Shown: one piece after another, positions 34,041 through 37,154 of the stretch
How positions within the stretch are numbered: the stretch's first letter is position 1
Layout: every line of letters begins with the position of its first letter
From: Chloroflexota bacterium
GTDB lineage: Bacteria > Chloroflexota > UBA6077 > CF-72
Assembly (NCBI GenBank): GCA_019247515.1
Contig: JAFAOS010000166.1
Span: 1 to 37,154 of the forward strand
Direction: 5' to 3'
Length of the DNA: 37,154 nucleotides
Notes under the pieces: model-generated
Databases searched by the model: none
Told to the model about the DNA's origin: nothing
What the model saw: the letters and a program-made list of their open reading frames with translations, nothing else
Position numbers and translations under genes: made by a program

Positions 34041-34956
34041 GCGCCTTTTCGACGCTTACCATTTCGCACGTTCCTCGCTCATCCACACCCGCAACTCAGC
34101 GAGCGCGCTCTGGCGTCGAGCTCGGCGGACCGTGCCCTTGCCCATTGGCCGTCCTGCCCCGCGGCGCAGACTTCGGGCGGTTTTGGTTTCGATGCGCTGG
34201 GCCACCGGCTAGCACGTGCTGCCCGGCAAGTCATGCAATACCACTCACAGTGGTGTCTGAAGGCGAAGGTATCTCCACAACCGCGACACCGCTTCATCGG
34301 CCGGCCGCCGATCCAGATCACGCCTCAGTGCTCCGTTTATTCCTGGTCGCCTGCGGCTGACGTGGTCGGGGTAATTCCGGTGGCCACCGCCGCCACCGTC
34401 TCCGCGGCCGGATCATGCGTACTGGCGTGTAGCTACCACCCGATTCACCAACAAGGGGTGCGACCGTAACGACTGGAATACCCCGCAAGACAAGCATGGC
34501 TCCAGTCTCACGTTGGAGGATGCAAGCCGTAAGTCCGGGGTTCAGAACAGATGCCCGTGGTAACGCCATGACGCCCTGAGTGTCCCCACGGAGCGTTGCA
34601 AGAGTGTTCGGACAGCGTTTGCGCGGCGTTTGCTGACGCTGTATAGCGCGAGAACCGGGCAGCGCGCGCGAGCCGCTGGACCGGCCCCGCCCGGCCGCTC
34701 CGAGATTGGTCCCCCAGAACACGCTCGAGACACGCCACACGTGGCCGTGCTGGCCCAGCGGAAAGCTGTGCCGTGTGTGGTACTTTCCCGGCTACTCATC
34801 CCATGCGACCATCTCCGGGCCCCAAGCCTGCCTATTCGGCTCTCAGGCCGCCCGGCCGGTTACAATTCTCACCAGCCTCCCTGCGCGTAAAAACCCCACG
34901 AGCTTTTGCGCGGTCTCGGCGCTCGGCGTGTCACCCGCTTGAGAGGACTGACCTGC
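34041..34956. other. No intact gene upstream of the recombinase
   Basis: Apart from the zinc-ribbon-like frame at 34079-34297 nothing is recognisable. No tRNA was found that could serve as the integration site: the GGTTCAGAAC at about 34540 looks superficially like a T-arm but has no matching stems. A stretch of C-rich sequence precedes the recombinase start. Confidence 0.4.
34079..34297 (-). CDS. Possible small zinc-ribbon protein
   Basis: From ATG 34297 the frame opens MKRCRGCGDTFAFRHHCEWY and continues CMTCRAA: CxxC, 13 residues, CxxC, the spacing of a structural zinc ribbon. The remaining 45 residues look non-descript. Could be a small real protein of 72 residues or a coincidence; there is no ribosome-binding site and no neighbour to support it. 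Confidence 0.28.
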   Translation of the reverse strand: MKRCRGCGDTFAFRHHCEWYCMTCRAARASRWPSASKPKPPEVCAAGQDGQWARARSAELDARARSLSCGCG

Positions 34957-36267
34957 ATGAACACTTCATCGGACTCGCAGCGCGCGCGGCCTGGGAACCA
35001 GCCCATGCAGCTTCAGCGCCGTCGTAGCGGTCGGCGCGGCAATGGGGAAGGCTCCAGCGACACACATAACGGCTACTACCGCCATCGCGTCACTCTGCAG
35101 GATGGCTCACGGCGGGAGATCAACGCGAAAACGCGCGAGGAGTTGAATGCCAAGATCGAGGCGTTGACTGTCGCCCGATACCACGGCGAGCTCGTCACGA
35201 GCGGTCGCTATACCTTCGCTCAATGGCTCGATCAGTGGCTGGAGGATCAGATCAAGCCAAATCTCGCGGTCACCACGTACGAGCGCTATCGCGGCATCGC
35301 CAACAACCGGGTGAAGGACAAGCTTGGGCGCATCCGTCTCGATCAGCTGGACACACCACACGTCCAGCGCTTCTATCGGCAGCTGCACGAAGCCGGGTTG
35401 TCGCGTCCGACAGTCGATCTGATCCATAGCGTCATCCACCATTCGCTCGAGGACGCACGTCGGTTGCGGCTGGTAGGTCGAAACGTGGCGGCGGACGCTC
35501 GCAAGCTTGGTTCGCGGCGAGACCGCGACGCGACAGACCGCGCGTTGACGGAGGATCAGCTGGTGGTCCTCGACCGCGCCATAGTTGGGCATCGTCACGA
35601 ATGGCTGTGGCGGACGATGCTGCTGACCGGCTTGCGTAGTGGTGAGGCTTGCGCGCTCAAGTGGGCGGCTGTCGATCTTCGTCGCCGACAGCTGGTAGTA
35701 CGGGTGAATTACCGACGCGCACTGAGTGGCCCGGTGCTCGGCGTACCCAAGACCGCCCGTTCGCGGCGGACGCTACCGCTGCCGCAGCAGGTGGTCGATG
35801 CGCTCACGCATCAGCGCCAGCTGGTACGCGAGATGCGCATGGTCGCGGCGATATGGAATGACCAGGACCTGGTGTTTCCGAACAGTCTCGGCCGGCCCCT
35901 GCGCGGTGACCGCGTATTGCAGCTGTTCCAGGCGGTGCTGCGCGGCGCCGGGCTGCCGAAGAAGCGGATACACGATCTGCGGCACACGTACGCTACGCTC
36001 CTCTATCAGCAGGATGCGCACCCGCGGGCGGTGCAGGAGCTGCTCGGCCATTCGCGGCTGGAGATGACAATGGACCTTTACACCGGCTCCGTGCCGGCCG
36101 TGCTAGAGCAAACGGTCTCGCGGCTGGAAGGCCTGGCGTTCGGCTCTTCGACCGCGGAGGCGGCCGCCATTGGGACCGAGGACGCGCGAGCTCGGCAGGC
36201 CCGGTTGCGCGCCAACGCCCGCCGCGCCGCGGGTGGTGCGTCCGTCCGTCAACGGCGCTCAACATGA
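34957..36267 (+). CDS. Tyrosine recombinase (phage-type integrase)
   Basis: Intact site-specific recombinase, about 436 residues from ATG 34957, with GAGAGG about 10 bases upstream (the frame stays open to 34906). N-terminal arm-type domain (GYYRHRVTLQDGSRREINAK), SAM-like core-binding domain (YTFAQWLDQWLEDQIKPNLA, TTYERYRGIANNRVKDKLGR), then the catalytic domain: Arg227 in LLTGLRSGEACALKWAAVD, a Lys in the KTARSRRTLPLP turn, His339/Arg342 in HDLRHTYATLLY, LLGHSRLEMTMDLY with the nucleophile Tyr375. The tail is Ala/Arg-rich. All catalytic residues are present, so it is likely functional and unlike the two recombinase remnants elsewhere. No excisionase or other phage gene is next to it. Confidence 0.95.
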   Translation: MNTSSDSQRARPGNQPMQLQRRRSGRRGNGEGSSDTHNGYYRHRVTLQDGSRREINAKTREELNAKIEALTVARYHGELVTSGRYTFAQWLDQWLEDQIKPNLAVTTYERYRGIANNRVKDKLGRIRLDQLDTPHVQRFYRQLHEAGLSRPTVDLIHSVIHHSLEDARRLRLVGRNVAADARKLGSRRDRDATDRALTEDQLVVLDRAIVGHRHEWLWRTMLLTGLRSGEACALKWAAVDLRRRQLVVRVNYRRALSGPVLGVPKTARSRRTLPLPQQVVDALTHQRQLVREMRMVAAIWNDQDLVFPNSLGRPLRGDRVLQLFQAVLRGAGLPKKRIHDLRHTYATLLYQQDAHPRAVQELLGHSRLEMTMDLYTGSVPAVLEQTVSRLEGLAFGSSTAEAAAIGTEDARARQARLRANARRAAGGASVRQRRST

Positions 36268-36657
36268 GGGGTTTGTGGGCATCGCTCCTTCCCCCAATTT
36301 CCCCCCCCAATTGGCCCAAATTTTCCCCCATTTAACAGTCACGATATGTCGTTAGCGGTCGCAAAACGCGGGCTTCCAATCTCAAAATAACTCGGCCTGT
36401 CGCGTCCTGACGCAGGCATCTATAAATCCCCCCTTCCGCATAACCTTCCACACCCCTCTTGGCTTACACAGCCAAACTGAGTTCAATTCAAGAACGTCTG
36501 TTCTACAGAATGCGGCTTTGGGGGCAAACGTGGGGGCAATACCGGCGAACAATGGGTGCTGGGCGGTCGCACGCCATCTCGAAACGAGCATCGCCGATTG
36601 ACAGCGCGCAGGTACGTGGACAGAGTGTTGTCGTGAAGCGCGGCGCCCGCCAGGCGG
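36268..36657. other. Post-recombinase region with short C-rich repeats
   Basis: No gene. Right after the stop, 36289-36334 holds related blocks: TTCCCCCAATTT, CCCCCCAATTGG, CCCAAATTTT and TTCCCCCATTTAA. Further on, TTTGGGGGCAAACGTGGGGG at about 36517-36536 carries the complementary G-run motif twice. Such clustered short repeats beside an integrase gene could be arm-type binding or attachment sequences; this is inference. Base composition is lower in GC than the rest. Confidence 0.4.
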
Positions 36658-36828
36658 CTACAGCGAGCGTTTGGTAAGCTCGCGCGCGATCACCAGCCGT
36701 TGGATCTCACGGATGTAGCCGTATCCGCCCAGGACCTGTATCGCTTCCTCGGTCACGCGCACGGCCACGTCGCCGGCTTTCAGTTTGGCCATGCTGGCAT
36801 GGATGGCGAAGCGCAAATTGTGGTCCGC
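36658..36828 (-). pseudogene. Acyl-CoA dehydrogenase C-terminal remnant
   Basis: The minus strand reads ADHNLRFAIHASMAKLKAGD, VAVRVTEEAIQVLGGYGYIR and EIQRLVIARELTKRSL then stop. This is the last part of an acyl-CoA dehydrogenase, but between GGYGY and EIQRLVIAREL about 25 residues are missing, including the Arg-Asp-Ala-Lys and IYEGT segments that complete the FAD/adenine site. Upstream the frame ends in a stop. It is a double-deleted fragment. Confidence 0.8.
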
Positions 36829-37154
36829 CTAAGCGTGCTTAGAGGGCAGTAACGCCCGTCTTGGCGGCTCGATAAACAGCTTGTGGACCGAGAGGACTAG
36901 GCGTTGCGGGGACCACTGTCAGTACGGTCGGGTCCAAAACGGATATTAGCCATGTGGCAGTCACTACTAGTGACGCTAGTAGCGTGACCGGAACTGGAGT
37001 TTTGCCGACGGCGACGCCGCCTGTTTTGGTGTCACCATCAGAGGTGGTACTCGATGATAACCGCGGTACAGCGCGTTTTAGGATCGGCGGTTAGATATCT
37101 TCACCGTTCGGTTGGAGATTCCACCTCCGTTAGCGGGCACGCCCGCGGCGAGAC
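36829..37154. other. No gene; nested palindromes
   Basis: No coding frame is recognisable. The notable element is at 36960-36988: GTCAC-TACTA-GTGAC-GCTAGTAGC-GTGAC, described separately. Confidence 0.4.
36960..36988. repeat. Nested inverted repeats
   Basis: GTCAC-TACTA-GTGAC (36960-36974) is a perfect interrupted palindrome; GCTAGTAGC (36975-36983) is a second palindrome; GTGAC recurs at 36984-36988. CTACTAG-TGACG-CTAGTAG (36964-36982) is a third overlapping stem. Possible operator or recombination core; no T-tract, so not a classical terminator. Confidence 0.55.

Noticed and set aside
34906..34956. Earlier start for the recombinase at 34906
   Set aside because: No ribosome-binding site and a non-conserved 17-residue extension; GAGAGG is placed for ATG 34957.
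36459..36677. A 72-codon plus-strand frame after the recombinase
   Set aside because: No motif, and its end overlaps the acyl-CoA dehydrogenase remnant on the other strand.
1..37154. CRISPR array or other regularly spaced repeats
   Set aside because: No repeat of 20-40 bases at regular spacing was seen; the only long repeats are the 39-bp pair and the two 28-base operator blocks.

Overview
This is a high-GC window from a bacterium, most likely a soil or environmental Chloroflexota. The clues are a twin-arginine lipoprotein solute-binding protein, a deazaflavin (F420)-type oxidoreductase, GAF-rich NarL-type signalling with a membrane module of the kind common in Chloroflexota sensors, and remnants of ISL3, IS630, IS110 and tyrosine-recombinase elements. 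The assignment is an inference from gene style; there is no rRNA or other phylogenetic marker here. No tRNA, rRNA or CRISPR array was found.

Layout. 355-3741 (+): three closely packed genes, a family-5 ABC substrate-binding lipoprotein, a TAXI-type binding protein without a signal peptide, and an isochorismatase-fold hydrolase. 3757-5656: mostly unreadable sequence with a 5-TM membrane protein on the minus strand. 6010-7938 (-): an intact GH127-type beta-L-arabinofuranosidase. 8130-12561: a graveyard of MFS, sensor-kinase, phosphoesterase, recombinase, DUF6069, serine hydrolase and IS630 remnants, with an intact RibD/DHFR-like reductase and a possible 55-aa gene inside it. 12768-16004 (+): a secreted beta-propeller protein with a long terminator-like hairpin, half of a recombinase, a SufR-like (COG2345) regulator and a DUF3291 protein.

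16572-24376 is the signalling block and the most notable part. A multi-TM membrane protein ending in a degenerate GAF domain is divergent from a 1617-residue protein that joins a FAD-linked oxidase to a PAS fragment, five GAF domains and a HisKA_3/HATPase kinase. It is followed at once by a NarL-type response regulator and then by a stand-alone receiver. The kinase and regulator probably form a two-component pair. The oxidase part looks like the product of an in-frame deletion between two neighbouring genes, so it could be a new redox or ligand sensor or simply a young chimera.

24480-26690: ISL3 remnants, a broken aminoglycoside-phosphotransferase-like gene and a small membrane protein. 26654-30289 (-): an operon with overlapping start and stop codons, Ddn-like F420 oxidoreductase, DHA2 efflux pump, SDR dehydrogenase, metallo-beta-lactamase-fold hydrolase; the last two each carry one frameshift. 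A divergent TetR regulator (30460-31092) and two matching palindromes in the shared promoter region make a plausible self-contained efflux/detoxification switch. 31132-34040: mosaic of IS110, LuxR-LAL, phosphotransferase, cyclase and propeller remnants. 34957-36267 (+): an intact tyrosine recombinase, followed by short C-rich repeats and an acyl-CoA dehydrogenase remnant.

Overall the window reads as an accessory region with repeated insertion, deletion and decay around islands of intact genes. Some single frameshifts (SDR, MBL, DUF6069) could be sequencing or assembly errors; this cannot be decided from the sequence alone.
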